From the NCBI RefSeq assembly GCF_011493005.1, contig NZ_CP049156.1, positions 682,001-746,000 on the forward strand: 64,000 bases of DNA. The letters run 5' to 3'. The notes under the pieces were generated by a model. It saw only the letters and a program-made list of their open reading frames with translations, ran no database searches and was not told the origin of the DNA. A program made the translations under genes and the position numbers. The stretch is from Caballeronia sp. SBC1 (GTDB lineage Bacteria > Pseudomonadota > Gammaproteobacteria > Burkholderiales > Burkholderiaceae). Below, in pieces: positions 18,412-27,575 of this stretch (the first letter of the stretch is position 1; each line of letters starts with the position of its first letter).

Positions 18412-18556
18412 TCGAGTGCTATGTCAGACAGTTGCGCCGCAAAAAATCTGACCTTCCGCCAGCGTAGCGAGGCTAAAGGCAGCCTCGCTCGCAGCACCTT
18501 CCCTCAAGCGGAGAGAAGGCGCAGGTGAACGTCCCACCCACACCTGCATCACTCAA

Positions 18557-20047
18557 TTAACGCCCGCGTTGTCCGGTGCGCGGCGTATCGCGTCGACCTG
18601 CACCGCCGCCGCCTTCACTGCGGGGCTTGCCGCCAAGCAGCGCGGCACCAGGCGGCCGTGAGCCTTCGGGTTTGCGCGGCGCGGCGCCATTGCCACCGGT
18701 TTTCGCTGCAACAGGTTTCGGCGAGCGCGAACCGTACCCACCGCCGTTGCCACCATTACCGCCACCGTTACCATTCGCCGGCTTGGCCGACGGCCTGCCG
18801 CCGCCATTCGATTGCTTCGGTGCGCCCTGACGCGGCGCGCCTTGACCCTGACGCGCACCGCCGCCGCCTTGTCCGCGGCGGAGAATCGGTTCCGGCTTTT
18901 GAGTCAGATCCGGTTCAAAACCCGCGATGACTTCCTGCGGAATCGGCCGCTTGATCAGGCGTTCGATGTCCTTGAGCAACTGATGTTCATCGACGCAAAC
19001 CAGCGACAGCGCCTCACCCGTCGCTCCGGCACGACCGGTACGCCCGATCCGGTGAACATAGTCCTCCGGCACATTCGGCAGATCGAAGTTGACGACGTGC
19101 GGCAATTGGTCGATATCGATACCGCGCGCCGCAATATCCGTTGCCACCAGCACTTGCAACGTGTTGTCCTTGAACTCGGCCAACGCACGCGTACGTGCCG
19201 ACTGGCTCTTGTTGCCGTGAATGGCCAGCGCGCTGATGCCATCCTTCGTCAACTGCTCGGCGAGCCGGTTCGCGCCATGCTTCGTGCGCGTGAACACCAG
19301 CACCTGGAACCAGTTGTTCTGGCGGATCAGATGCGTGAGCAACTCACGCTTCTTGTCGCGATCGACCGGGTGAATCTTCTGGGCTATGGCTTCAACCGTC
19401 GAATTCCGACGCGCTACTTCAATCAGCGCCGGGCGGTCGAGCAGGCTGTCCGCCAGCGTCTTGATTTCTTCGGAGAACGTGGCCGAGAACAGCAGGTTCT
19501 GGCGCTTCGGCGGCAGCTTCGCGAGCACCCGCTTGATGTCGTGAATGAAGCCCATGTCGAGCATGCGGTCGGCTTCATCGAGCACGAGAATCTCGAGCTT
19601 CGACAAGTCGATGGTCCTCTGCTGCATGTGATCGAGCAGGCGGCCTGGCGTTGCCACGACAATATCCACGCCGCGTCGTAGCGCATCGATTTGCGGGTTG
19701 ATGCCCACGCCGCCGAACATCACGGTCGATTTCAGTTTCAGATACTTGCCGTAGCCGCGCACGCTTTCTTCCACCTGGGCGGCGAGTTCGCGCGTCGGCG
19801 TGAGGATCAGTGCGCGTACCGGGCGCTTGGCTCCGGCCAAAGCCGCGGGCGCTTCGGACAAACGTTGCAGGATAGGCAGCGTGAAGCCTGCCGTTTTGCC
19901 GGTACCGGTTTGTGCGCCTGCGAGCAGGTCGCCGCCGTTCAGCACAGCCGGGATGGCCTGCAACTGGATGGGAGTAGGGATGGTGTAGCCGAGTTCGTTG
20001 ACAGCGCGAAGCAAGGGTTCGGACAGGCCGAGGGAATCAAAAGACAT
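18557..20047 (-). CDS. rhlE: DEAD-box ATP-dependent RNA helicase, RhlE type
   Basis: The 496-residue protein unwinds short RNA duplexes and takes part in RNA turnover and ribosome assembly. It shows the Q motif near the N-terminus, Walker A (AQTGTGKT, 45-52), DEAD at 157-160, SAT in FSATF, and [10 protein letters not shown] near 340. After about residue 385 there is a long Gly-, Asn-, Arg- and Pro-rich tail, typical of RhlE and probably RNA-binding and disordered. It is monocistronic. About 310 bp without a gene lies upstream. Confidence 0.93.
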   Translation of the reverse strand: MSFDSLGLSEPLLRAVNELGYTIPTPIQLQAIPAVLNGGDLLAGAQTGTGKTAGFTLPILQRLSEAPAALAGAKRPVRALILTPTRELAAQVEESVRGYGKYLKLKSTVMFGGVGINPQIDALRRGVDIVVATPGRLLDHMQQRTIDLSKLEILVLDEADRMLDMGFIHDIKRVLAKLPPKRQNLLFSATFSEEIKTLADSLLDRPALIEVARRNSTVEAIAQKIHPVDRDKKRELLTHLIRQNNWFQVLVFTRTKHGANRLAEQLTKDGISALAIHGNKSQSARTRALAEFKDNTLQVLVATDIAARGIDIDQLPHVVNFDLPNVPEDYVHRIGRTGRAGATGEALSLVCVDEHQLLKDIERLIKRPIPQEVIAGFEPDLTQKPEPILRRGQGGGGARQGQGAPRQGAPKQSNGGGRPSAKPANGNGGGNGGNGGGYGSRSPKPVAAKTGGNGAAPRKPEGSRPPGAALLGGKPRSEGGGGAGRRDTPRTGQRGR

Positions 20048-20359
20048 AAGTGTTCACGGATTCGGTATGACGACCGGCGCTTTCGCTTAAAGCCCCAAAA
20101 GGCATGAAGCCCCAAAAAAAGGCGGCTCGCACAATTTTAGGTGCGTGCGTACGACGATCGAGGAAATCGGGCGGCATGACGTTCGGGGCGCTTGCTCGAA
20201 GTACAAGCTACGAGCGCCGGGAAAGTTGCCGCGAAGATCAACGCGCTATCAAGACACGCTGACTGGCGTTAAGTTGCATTTGAAACGCCGTAAAACGCTT
20301 CAAGTCAGGCATTAGGTGCCGATTAGGGCAGGCTCATGGAACGTACTCAAGCAACGTGC
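20048..20359. other. Intergenic stretch between rhlE and the hemolysin III gene
   Basis: This 312-bp segment holds no convincing gene. It should contain the rhlE promoter and leader on the minus strand. A repeated element, tgaaacgccg-taaaacgctt, occurs near 20280-20300. RhlE genes often have long leaders, but I cannot mark a defined structure. Confidence 0.5.
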
Positions 20360-20980
20360 TCAAGCGACGTAGCGTGCAATGCTGACGAATTGACACAAGC
20401 TGCCGCCCAACACGAACAGGTGCCAGATGCCATGGCCGTGTCGGATGCGCTCGTCGTTGATGAAAAAGTAAATGCCGGCGCTATAGATCAAACCGCCGGC
20501 CAGCAGCCACGCCGTGCCGGCGGGCGGTAGTGCCGAAACGAGAGGACGGATGGCTACGAGCGCGAGCCAGCCCATCATCACGTAAATCACCATCGATACG
20601 CTGCGGGTTCGACGCCCGAGCGTGAGTTCCTGGACGATGCCAAGAGCAGCGAGCCCCCAGCTTACGCCGAATAACGACCAGCCCCACGGGCCGCGCAGCG
20701 TGACGAGCGTGAACGGTGTGTAGCTTCCCGCGATCAGCAAATAAATGGCCGAATGATCGCATTTTTGCAATACCGCCTTGGCCCGCGGGCTGCGGACCCA
20801 GTGGTACAGCGTGGAAATCGTGTACAGCATGAGCAACATGGCGCCGTACACCGCAAAGCTGACGATCTTGTACGGGTCGCGTTCCAGTGACGCCATGGTG
20901 ACGAGCGTTGCGAGCCCTGCCACCGACAGCACCGTGCCGACGAGATGGGTAACGCTGTTGAACCGTTCACCAAAGTGCAT
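20360..20980 (-). CDS. trhA: Hemolysin III / PAQR-family membrane protein
   Basis: The 206-residue protein has seven hydrophobic segments and the family signature histidines: N-terminal NSVTHLVG, YHWV after the second segment, and HGIWHLF near the C-terminus, which form the predicted metal site. PAQR-type YqfA/TrhA proteins affect membrane energetics and lipid homeostasis. Despite the name, haemolysis is not the likely role. It is not part of an obvious operon. The symbol follows the bacterial subfamily and is an inference. Confidence 0.88.
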   Translation of the reverse strand: MHFGERFNSVTHLVGTVLSVAGLATLVTMASLERDPYKIVSFAVYGAMLLMLYTISTLYHWVRSPRAKAVLQKCDHSAIYLLIAGSYTPFTLVTLRGPWGWSLFGVSWGLAALGIVQELTLGRRTRSVSMVIYVMMGWLALVAIRPLVSALPPAGTAWLLAGGLIYSAGIYFFINDERIRHGHGIWHLFVLGGSLCQFVSIARYVA

Positions 20981-21151
20981 CGACCATCCTCATCGCGGTA
21001 TTGCGATCCTGTCTGTAACGCCGCGCTCTTCTGCTTTAAAAAGTGTTGAGACCGGAGCCAAACCGCGCAATCCGGCAAACCAACCCAGGGCATTTTACCG
21101 CCGCCGTGGCTCATCCCACCCGCTCACCCGACTTCCACCTTATTCGTGCTC

Positions 21152-21196
21152 AAAAAAGACGAAGGGCGCAGCCCCGGTTCCGAGGCCTGCGCCCTG
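21152..21196 (-). terminator. Terminator downstream of the cytochrome pair
   Basis: Read on the minus strand, an 8- to 10-bp stem (agggcgcagg / gctgcgccct) with a GC-rich loop is followed by tcgtctttttt. It lies about 50 bp beyond the stop of the triheme cytochrome gene at 21247. Confidence 0.8.
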
Positions 21197-21246
21197 CTTG
21201 CGCCGTTGAGCGCATTTTACTCTACCTGCGGAAAACCCTGCTTCAA

Positions 21247-22545
21247 TCAGTCCAGCGGCGCCGAACGCAGGTTGCTGACTTGTTGCGGCGACACCGGCGT
21301 GCCGTGGTTGCCCCACGACATACGAATGTACGTCACGACCGCAGCCACTTCCGTATCCGACAGCGCTTGAGCGAACGGCGGCATGCCATACGGATGCGGG
21401 TTGCCTTCCGTACTCGGCGGATAACCGCCGTTGAGCACCATGCGGATCGGGTTCACGGCCGACTGCATCTGGATGGACTGGTTCGTGGCAAGCGGCGGGT
21501 AGGCCGGCGGTTTGCCGAGACCGTTTTCCGCGTGGCACTTCGCGCAGTTTTCCGTGTAGATCTTCTTGCCCTGTTGCAGCAATTCCGAACCGAACTGCGC
21601 CGATGTTTCGAACTGCATTGTTTCCGGCGCTTCGCCCTTTTGCGGGATCGACTTCAGGAACGTCGACATGGCGTTGATGTCCGCGTCCGTCATGTACTGC
21701 AAGCTGTTGTGGACCACTTCGGCCATTGGGCCAAACACCGCGCCGCGTTGCGACACGCCGGTCTTCAGCAGGTCGTTGATGTCCTTGATGTCCCAGTCAC
21801 CCAGGCCAGCTTCCTTATTCGACGTCAACGACGGTGCGTACCAGTTCTGCAGCGGGATCAGACCGCCGCCGAATGCTGCGGAGCTGACCGGGCCGCCCAG
21901 CGGGTTGATCGATGTATGGCACATGCTGCAATGGCCAAGCCCTTCGATCAGGTAAGCACCGCGGTTCCATTCAACCGACTTGGTGGGGTCCGGCTTGAAT
22001 TCGCCTTCGCTGAAGAACAGCACGCGCCAGCCAATCAGCATGTTGCGCTGGTTGAACGGGAAGCGCAGTTCGTGCGGACGGCTGGGTACATTGACCGGGG
22101 GCACCGAGCGCATGTACGCAAACATGGCGTCCGAGTCGGCGCGCGTGACCTTGGTATAGGCCGTGAACGGCATGGCCGGGTACAGCAGGCTGCCGTCTTT
22201 CGAGCGACCGAGATGGATCGAACGGTAGAAGTCGTCCGATGTCCACTTGCCAATACCGTACTGGTCGTCCGGCGTGATGTTCGGAGTGTAGAGCGTGCCA
22301 AACGGCGTCAGCATGGGCAGGCCGCCGGCAAACGTCTTGCCGCCGCGAACCGTGTGGCAGGCAATACAGTCGCCGGCACGCGCCAGATATTCGCCGCGTT
22401 TGATCAACTCGGTCTGGTCGGCGGGCACAGCGGCGACTGCGCCGCCCGAATGGAAGGTGTCGCCACCTGACCAGAGTGCGGCGGCGGCTGCGGCGGCCGT
22501 GATGACAACAACAGCCGAAAGTGCGAACAGGGACTTGCGTTTCAT
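21247..22545 (-). CDS. Triheme c-type cytochrome, alcohol/gluconate dehydrogenase cytochrome subunit type
   Basis: The 432-residue protein has an N-terminal membrane segment or signal (about 7-25) and three heme-binding CxxCH motifs: Cys60-His64 (CIACH), Cys206-His210 (CSMCH) and Cys334-His338 (CAKCH). This layout is that of the cytochrome subunit of membrane-bound alcohol, gluconate or aldehyde dehydrogenases, which passes electrons to ubiquinone from the periplasm. The diheme cytochrome gene begins 21 bp upstream, so the two form an operon. No dehydrogenase subunit is encoded nearby, so the electron donor is unknown. Confidence 0.9.
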   Translation of the reverse strand: MKRKSLFALSAVVVITAAAAAAALWSGGDTFHSGGAVAAVPADQTELIKRGEYLARAGDCIACHTVRGGKTFAGGLPMLTPFGTLYTPNITPDDQYGIGKWTSDDFYRSIHLGRSKDGSLLYPAMPFTAYTKVTRADSDAMFAYMRSVPPVNVPSRPHELRFPFNQRNMLIGWRVLFFSEGEFKPDPTKSVEWNRGAYLIEGLGHCSMCHTSINPLGGPVSSAAFGGGLIPLQNWYAPSLTSNKEAGLGDWDIKDINDLLKTGVSQRGAVFGPMAEVVHNSLQYMTDADINAMSTFLKSIPQKGEAPETMQFETSAQFGSELLQQGKKIYTENCAKCHAENGLGKPPAYPPLATNQSIQMQSAVNPIRMVLNGGYPPSTEGNPHPYGMPPFAQALSDTEVAAVVTYIRMSWGNHGTPVSPQQVSNLRSAPLD

Positions 22546-22566
22546 ATTCTTCTCGCTCCTCGCGCC

Positions 22567-23328
22567 TTATTGCGGTTCGCTGCCGCAGGCGAGCGGCGTT
22601 TTGCGCGAGCCTGCGGGCGCGGGTACCGGATTAGCCGGTGCGGTTTGCGTGGACAGCCAGGCGGCGACAGCGGTCACGTCGTCGTCAGTCAGATGGGTGG
22701 CAATCTGTTGCATGCAGTCAGGTGCGATGGCGTGACGCGAGCCCGCACGCCAGGCGCCGAGTTGCGCGCTGATGTAGTCGGAGTGCAATCCCACGAGACC
22801 CGGAATAGCCGGTTGCATACCCGTCAGGTTCGTGCCGTGACACGCTGCGCAGGCGGGAATGCCGCGCCCTGCGTCGCCGTTCAGCACGATCTGCTGGCCT
22901 TTCGACAACGTGGACGCCGACACAGTCGGCTTGGCCGGTTGCGGATACGGCGGGCGTTGTTGCGAGAAATATGTGGCGATCTGATGAAGGTAGTCGTCCG
23001 AGAGATACGTGACGAGGTAGTTCATTGGCGGATACTTCCGGCGGCCTTCGCGGAAGTTCTGCAACTGGTTGTACAGGTAGTCAGCTGGCTTGCCGGCAAG
23101 ACGAGGGAAATAGTCGTTGTCCGTGCCTTCGCCGTGGACGCCGTGACATGCCGTGCAACCTTGAACACGCGCTGCCATGGTGTCCGGTGCCATTGGCTGG
23201 GCGGCGGCTTGAGCGGGCGCCGGGGCTTCTGCTGCGCCGGCAATGCTGGCACTGCCGATCAGCGCCAGAGCCATTAGCGGGGCGAGCAACGGACGAAAGA
23301 TGCGTCTTGAAGACACGCGACACTCCAT
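22567..23328 (-). CDS. Diheme c-type cytochrome (cytochrome c4-like)
   Basis: From the ATG at 23328 the product has 253 residues. A signal peptide (about 10-34, ending around AGAAEA) exports it to the periplasm. Two CxxCH sites lie at Cys58-His62 (CTACHG) and Cys160-His164 (CAACHG), with conserved Met-containing loops that resemble cytochrome c4. It is the first gene of the two-gene cytochrome operon. The longer frame to 23424 adds 32 residues that block the signal peptide, so the shorter start is preferred. It may relay electrons to terminal oxidases. Confidence 0.88.
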   Translation of the reverse strand: MECRVSSRRIFRPLLAPLMALALIGSASIAGAAEAPAPAQAAAQPMAPDTMAARVQGCTACHGVHGEGTDNDYFPRLAGKPADYLYNQLQNFREGRRKYPPMNYLVTYLSDDYLHQIATYFSQQRPPYPQPAKPTVSASTLSKGQQIVLNGDAGRGIPACAACHGTNLTGMQPAIPGLVGLHSDYISAQLGAWRAGSRHAIAPDCMQQIATHLTDDDVTAVAAWLSTQTAPANPVPAPAGSRKTPLACGSEPQ

Positions 23329-23683
23329 GAATTTCGAGGACCTGCCGAGCTTCGTTCGGCTCGGTGCGAATATGTGTGAACCATTGCCACATTGGCTTTG
23401 CGAGCCCCTGATGCGACGCGGCATTCTATCATCGTTGCCTGATGATGACTATTTGGGCATCGCCCTGTTGCGTCTCGCTTTCAACGTGTACGCGACAATT
23501 TGCCGCGCGACCGATCGACATGGGTTTTTAACTGTGCGTGACATTTATCCGTTGACGGAGTTTGACAAAAAATCGACGCTCCGTGACGGGTTTCGGGGCG
23601 GTTTTGCGTGGCTTGGGTGTACGAAGGAAATGCTGATACATGGCGCCTTTGCATTTAAGCTGACTTGGCGCCGTATCCCGGCT
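23329..23683. other. Gap between the cytochrome operon and the toxin-antitoxin pair
   Basis: This 355-bp segment should hold the promoter of the cytochrome operon (minus strand, near 23330-23430). Open frames on the plus strand here have unlikely composition and overlap the antitoxin gene in antisense. I see no terminator of usual form behind the antitoxin gene. Confidence 0.5.
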
Positions 23684-23968
23684 TCACGCTGTTTGCAGGT
23701 CCCGCAATGCTTCCGGATGGAGAGCAGCGACACGCAGCAGCGTTTGTGCGGCCCCGGTGGGTTCCCGTCGACCTTGCTCCCAATCTTGCAGTGTTCTCGT
23801 CGATACACCGAGCAGGGCGGCAAACGCGCTCTGCGAAAGTCCGACCTTGGCGCGGGCTAATGACGCCGTTGTAGGTTCAACTTTGGTGACGCGTCCAGTG
23901 CGTCCCGCTTTCATATCGCGGACAGACTTCAACAAGTCCGCTTGGAATTGCTCCATTTCCTTATCCAT
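23684..23968 (-). CDS. HigA-type antitoxin with helix-turn-helix
   Basis: The 94-residue protein has a charged N-terminal helix and an XRE-type DNA-binding domain (about 45-80) with SQSAFAALLGVSTRTLQDWEQGRREPTG, typical of HigA/NadS-like antitoxins. It overlaps the toxin gene by 8 bp, giving the toxin-first order usual for HigBA. It should neutralise the toxin and, with it, repress the shared promoter. A 17-bp palindrome over that promoter is a likely operator. No sign of decay is seen. Confidence 0.88.
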   Translation of the reverse strand: MDKEMEQFQADLLKSVRDMKAGRTGRVTKVEPTTASLARAKVGLSQSAFAALLGVSTRTLQDWEQGRREPTGAAQTLLRVAALHPEALRDLQTA

Positions 23969-24275
23969 TCTTCACCTCTTCACGTAACTGGTTTAGAAAC
24001 GACGCTGGCAGATTGTCGAACTTCGCCTTCGTATACGCGATCAGCAACCAGATGCAGCCATCATCGAGCAGGTTGTAGTAGATCACGCATGCGCCGCCAC
24101 GTTTTCCCATTCCGGGCCTTGACCATCGTACTTTGCGTAAGCCGCCGGTACCGGGAACGACATCTCCCGACAGAGGATTATTGGCAAGCCAAGCGATGAA
24201 CGCCTCTCGCTCCGCGTCGCGCCAGATGTCCGCAGCATAGCGCTGGAAAATTTCAGTTTCGATGATCGTATACAT
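23961..24275 (-). CDS. RelE/HigB-type toxin (ribosome-dependent mRNA interferase family)
   Basis: The 104-residue protein matches the HigB-2/RelE shape: an N-terminal helix-rich part with ETEIFQRYAADIW, then GDVVPGTGGLRKVRWSRPGMGKRGGACVIYY with the basic patch that contacts RNA, and the strand IWLLIAYTKAKFDNL. Its length is typical. It is the first gene of the pair and overlaps the antitoxin by 8 bp. Family members cut mRNA on the ribosome; that activity is inferred. All expected Arg and Lys positions appear intact, so the module is probably functional. Confidence 0.88.
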   Translation of the reverse strand: MYTIIETEIFQRYAADIWRDAEREAFIAWLANNPLSGDVVPGTGGLRKVRWSRPGMGKRGGACVIYYNLLDDGCIWLLIAYTKAKFDNLPASFLNQLREEVKNG

Positions 24276-24283
24276 CGGGCTGA

Positions 24284-24303
24284 ATTATACGGCATTGCCG
24301 TAT
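24284..24303 (-). promoter_or_regulatory. Operator palindrome and -10 box of the toxin-antitoxin operon
   Basis: A perfect inverted repeat with 8-bp arms, atacggca-t-tgccgtat, spans 24287-24303. On the minus strand it overlaps a consensus -10 box, tataat (24284-24289), about 9 bp before the toxin ATG. This is the usual place for antitoxin binding. The match is directly visible; repression is inferred. Confidence 0.8.
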
Positions 24304-24665
24304 GGTGAACAAGAATGCCTGTCCATATTCGGGAACAAAGGATTGCCTTGACCGAAAAATCGGAAACCTGCCCGACTAATGCCGCCGCCGCGCTTATTAG
24401 CTTTCCACCCGCCCAGCACTAAAACGCCGCCTGGCACTCGCATGGCCAGACCACGCCATGTCCCGCATCACCACGGCCGCCGCATCGAAAGTCGGTTTTG
24501 TTTCGCTCGGATGTCCTTGGGCCTTGCTGCATTCCATGTGTCCGTTCCGCTAGACTCGCGTTCCTGGCCCATGCGGTTTGTTTTGTTTCTTCCTCGACCC
24601 TTCATCGAACCTTCAATGCATTCCTTGTTTGCTTTCAGCCTGAATTTCTTCGTCAAGGCGTATTC
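24304..24665. other. Intergenic stretch before the copD-type gene
   Basis: This 362-bp segment separates the toxin-antitoxin promoter from the CopD-type gene. Open frames on the plus strand here are Pro- and Arg-rich and not protein-like. The promoter of the CopD gene should be here but is not obvious. Confidence 0.45.
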
Positions 24666-25601
24666 ATGACTGACGATCCGCTGTGGTTCGCTCAAGTCCT
24701 CATTGCCGCACTCGCTGACATTGCCTTTGCCTGCACCCTCGGCGGGGCGTTCCTGAGCGTGTGGTTATCGAAGGAAAACGCGGCTGCACCCGTTTCGCCC
24801 GTGCGTCTCGGCTGGGTAAGGGCGCGGCGGCTGAGCACGGGCGGCGCGGTCGTGCTCGCGGTGGCAGATCTTGTGCTGGTCTGGCTGCAGGCGGCGTCGA
24901 TGAGCGGCGCGCCTCTCTTTCAAGCCTTCGATGCCATTGTCACGGTAGTGACGGGCACGCACGCCGGCACGGGCTGGGCGATCGCGTTCGCCGGCAGCGT
25001 GCTGCTGATCCTAGCGACGGTCTTGGGCAACCCGAAGGGCGGACCGCGAATCGGCTTGTTCATGGTCGGCGCACTCGTGGCGGCGGCGGGCAAGGCGTCC
25101 GTTGGACATGCCGCCGATGCCGGCGCGTTTTCGCTCGCCGAAGGCGTGCAGACAATTCATTTGCTGGCGACAGCCGCGTGGGGCGGGTTGGTTATCGCGA
25201 GCGCGTGGCGGGTGTTGCCGGCGTTGGGGACGTCGCTTGCGCGGGCGTCCCTGATTCGTATTGTCGGGAAGGTTTCCACGGCGGCGGTGATTGCCGTGTC
25301 GCTGGTGGTTCTCACCGGGATATATAACGCGTGGCGCGGACTGGGCGGATCGGTGGTGGCGCTCGAAACGAGCGGGTGGGGCCACGCGCTGGTCGTGAAA
25401 GCCGTGCTGATCGGGACCGCGTTGTTGCTCGGCGCGATGAACCGATGGTCCGTCATGCCACGATTGCAGCGCACCGCATCGACAGTCGATGCGCACACGT
25501 TCACCGGCGTCATGCGGATGGAAGCGTTGCTGATTGTAGGGGTGTTTGTCGCGGCCGCCGTGTTGTCGCACAGCGTGCCGGGTTTTTCTGCGATGGGTTA
25601 A
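24666..25601 (+). CDS. copD: CopD-family copper-resistance membrane protein
   Basis: The 311-residue protein has about eight hydrophobic segments and a C-terminal CopD domain (about 190-300). Typical segments are VQTIHLLATAAWGGLVIAS with its histidine, and GWGHALVVKAVLIGTALLLGAMNR. CopD proteins are inner-membrane proteins involved in copper uptake or tolerance. Unusually, no copC is fused or adjacent. The ATG at 24666 is chosen; the longer frame to 24498 runs through sequence that is not protein-like. Copper dependence is inferred. Confidence 0.85.
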   Translation: MTDDPLWFAQVLIAALADIAFACTLGGAFLSVWLSKENAAAPVSPVRLGWVRARRLSTGGAVVLAVADLVLVWLQAASMSGAPLFQAFDAIVTVVTGTHAGTGWAIAFAGSVLLILATVLGNPKGGPRIGLFMVGALVAAAGKASVGHAADAGAFSLAEGVQTIHLLATAAWGGLVIASAWRVLPALGTSLARASLIRIVGKVSTAAVIAVSLVVLTGIYNAWRGLGGSVVALETSGWGHALVVKAVLIGTALLLGAMNRWSVMPRLQRTASTVDAHTFTGVMRMEALLIVGVFVAAAVLSHSVPGFSAMG

Positions 25602-25636
25602 TCAGTTAGCCGACGTGGGCCACGTGATGCCGATAT

Positions 25637-25942
25637 CTACTCGTAGCCCAGCTTATGACTCACGATCGGGGCGCAGAACAGTGCCAGCGCGCAGCCAATC
25701 GCCTTGCCTTGAAGCTCGATGAAGGCGCGGTGCGACATGGGCCACGAAACGACTACATCGATGAGTTGCGGCAAGCAAAACAGCACAGCCGCGCCGATAA
25801 AGCAGCGCGTCACCGTCGACATGCGCCAGCTGTGCTGCGCACCCACGACCGCACCGATCACGCGCAGCACGCCGAACAGCACCAGCGCGCCGACAGCCAT
25901 CTGCGTGCGGACGAACTCATCTGGAAGGGTGTAGTAATACAT
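25637..25942 (-). CDS. Small membrane protein of unknown function
   Basis: The 101-residue protein has three hydrophobic segments (about 15-36, 45-68, 80-95), separated by short charged turns. The N-terminus MYYYTLPDEF is polar. It converges on the CopD gene, with 35 bp between stops. I do not recognise a family. Composition and hydrophobic periodicity support a real gene. Confidence 0.65.
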   Translation of the reverse strand: MYYYTLPDEFVRTQMAVGALVLFGVLRVIGAVVGAQHSWRMSTVTRCFIGAAVLFCLPQLIDVVVSWPMSHRAFIELQGKAIGCALALFCAPIVSHKLGYE

Positions 25943-26053
25943 GCTGGACTCTCTAGCTTAGTCGTCGCGCTCTTCCCGGGCGCTGGGTCGAAACAAACTC
26001 ACGTACGCCAGATAATGCAAGACGCGGGCCAGGCGTTGTCACCGCATGCAAAG

Positions 26054-26173
26054 CCTTTCGGCGCGGGGTTTCATGTGCCGAAAGGGAAGCCATTTCCAGT
26101 GCTGTAACCCGTTGGCTGAAGCTATCTCACCAGCACGTTACGTAACGCCATTGAGACGGAATTCCCGTCTCAA
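26054..26173. repeat. Cluster of three perfect inverted repeats
   Basis: Within 120 bp lie three structures: cctttcggc/gccgaaagg (26054-26062 and 26077-26085, 14-nt loop), cgttacgtaacg (about 26136-26147), and ttgagacgg/ccgtctcaa (26151-26159 and 26165-26173, 5-nt loop). They stand between the small membrane-protein gene and the stop of the galactonate dehydratase gene. The last could act as a weak terminator for dgoD, although a T-run is lacking. Confidence 0.6.
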
Positions 26174-26232
26174 TAACGCTATTCTACGATGCCCGCCGCT
26201 TCTGCATAGTGCGGTGCAACGCAATTCTTCCA

Positions 26233-27381
26233 TCACCACTCTGCAACGCTGCCATCCGCGTGACGCCACACCGGATTACGCCAACGATGCCCAACCTTGG
26301 CCATCTCGCGCACTTTCTCCTCATTCACCTCGATGCCCAAGCCCGGCCCTTGCGGAATCATCACCATGCCGTCTTCATATTTGAAGACTTCGGGGTTCTT
26401 GATGTAGTCGAGCAGGTCGTTGCCCTTGTTGTAGTGAATCCCGAGGCTTTGCTCCTGGATGAAGGCGTTGTAGCTGACCGCATCGATTTGAAGACACGTC
26501 GCCAGCGCGATCGGGCCGAGTGGGCAATGCAATGCGAGGGCGACGTCGTAGGCTTCGGCCATCGATGCAATCTTGCGGCACTCCGTGATCCCGCCCGCGT
26601 GCGACGCGTCCGGCTGGATGATGTCGACGTAACCGCCGGCCAGGATGTGCTTGAAGTCCCAGCGCGAGTACAAACGCTCGCCGAGCGCGATTGGCGTGCT
26701 CGTCTGGTTCACGATGTCGCGTAACGCCTCAACGTTTTCCGACAGCACCGGCTCTTCGATAAACAGCAGCTTGAACGGATCGAGTTCCTTCGCGAGCACC
26801 TTCGCCATCGGCTTGTGCACGCGGCCGTGAAAGTCCACGCCGATGCCAATATTCGGTCCCACCGCTTCGCGCACCGCCGCGACGTTGTTGATGACGGCTT
26901 GGACTTTGTCGAAGGTATCGATGATCTGAAGTTCTTCCGAACCGTTCATCTTCACCGCCTTGAACCCGCGGTCCACGACGGCACGCGCGTTGTTCGCGAC
27001 ATCGCTGGGGCGGTCGCCGCCGATCCACGAATACACCTTGATCCGGTCGCGGACCTGGCCGCCAAGCAGCGCGTGAATGGGCACGCCGTGATGCTTGCCC
27101 TTGATGTCCCACAGCGCCTGGTCGACGCCCGCAATCGCGCTCATGCCGATCGGGCCGCCACGATAAAACCCCGCGCGATACATGACCTGCCAGTGATCCT
27201 CGATCAGCAGCGGGTCTTTGCCGATCAGATAGTCGGATAGCTCATCGACTGCCGCCGCGACCGTGTGTGCGCGTCCTTCGACCACCGGTTCACCCCAGCC
27301 GACAATACCTTCATCGGTCGTGATCTTCAGGAAACACCAGCGCGGCGGAACGATAAAAGTCTCGAGTTTGGTGATTTTCAT
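26233..27381 (-). CDS. dgoD: D-galactonate dehydratase
   Basis: DgoD dehydrates D-galactonate to 2-keto-3-deoxygalactonate, the first step of the De Ley-Doudoroff route. The 382-residue protein is an enolase-superfamily member of typical length, with an N-terminal capping domain starting [15 protein letters not shown] and a barrel that carries [15 protein letters not shown] and [12 protein letters not shown], which hold the metal ligands. It is divergent from a FadR-type regulator across a palindromic control region. The kinase and aldolase of the pathway are not in this window. Confidence 0.93.
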   Translation of the reverse strand: MKITKLETFIVPPRWCFLKITTDEGIVGWGEPVVEGRAHTVAAAVDELSDYLIGKDPLLIEDHWQVMYRAGFYRGGPIGMSAIAGVDQALWDIKGKHHGVPIHALLGGQVRDRIKVYSWIGGDRPSDVANNARAVVDRGFKAVKMNGSEELQIIDTFDKVQAVINNVAAVREAVGPNIGIGVDFHGRVHKPMAKVLAKELDPFKLLFIEEPVLSENVEALRDIVNQTSTPIALGERLYSRWDFKHILAGGYVDIIQPDASHAGGITECRKIASMAEAYDVALALHCPLGPIALATCLQIDAVSYNAFIQEQSLGIHYNKGNDLLDYIKNPEVFKYEDGMVMIPQGPGLGIEVNEEKVREMAKVGHRWRNPVWRHADGSVAEW

Positions 27382-27458
27382 GCTGGCGTCTCCTGATTTT
27401 TCCGATGGGTGGGGAACGAGGGTTTCTATGCTATCAAAAATTCATTCGATGTGTATAT

Positions 27459-27472
27459 TAATAGTACTATTA
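27459..27472. promoter_or_regulatory. Perfect 14-bp palindrome in the dgoD-regulator control region
   Basis: The sequence taatagtactatta is a perfect palindrome in the AT-rich space between divergent dgoD and the FadR-type regulator gene. Its size and position suit a dimeric GntR/FadR regulator. A -10-like gtataat follows on the plus strand at about 27501-27507. Binding is inferred. Confidence 0.65.
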
Positions 27473-27575
27473 GACGGAAATCCTTATCGGGAAAGGGTCC
27501 GTATAATCGCGTGGTTTTGAATCGGCGTGAATTTTAGGCAAGGGGAAAGCTATCCAGCACGATCTGCACGGACGC

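Noticed and set aside
23243..23860. 205-codon plus-strand frame over the cytochrome promoter and antitoxin gene
   Set aside because: It overlaps a well-supported antitoxin and the cytochrome signal peptide in antisense.
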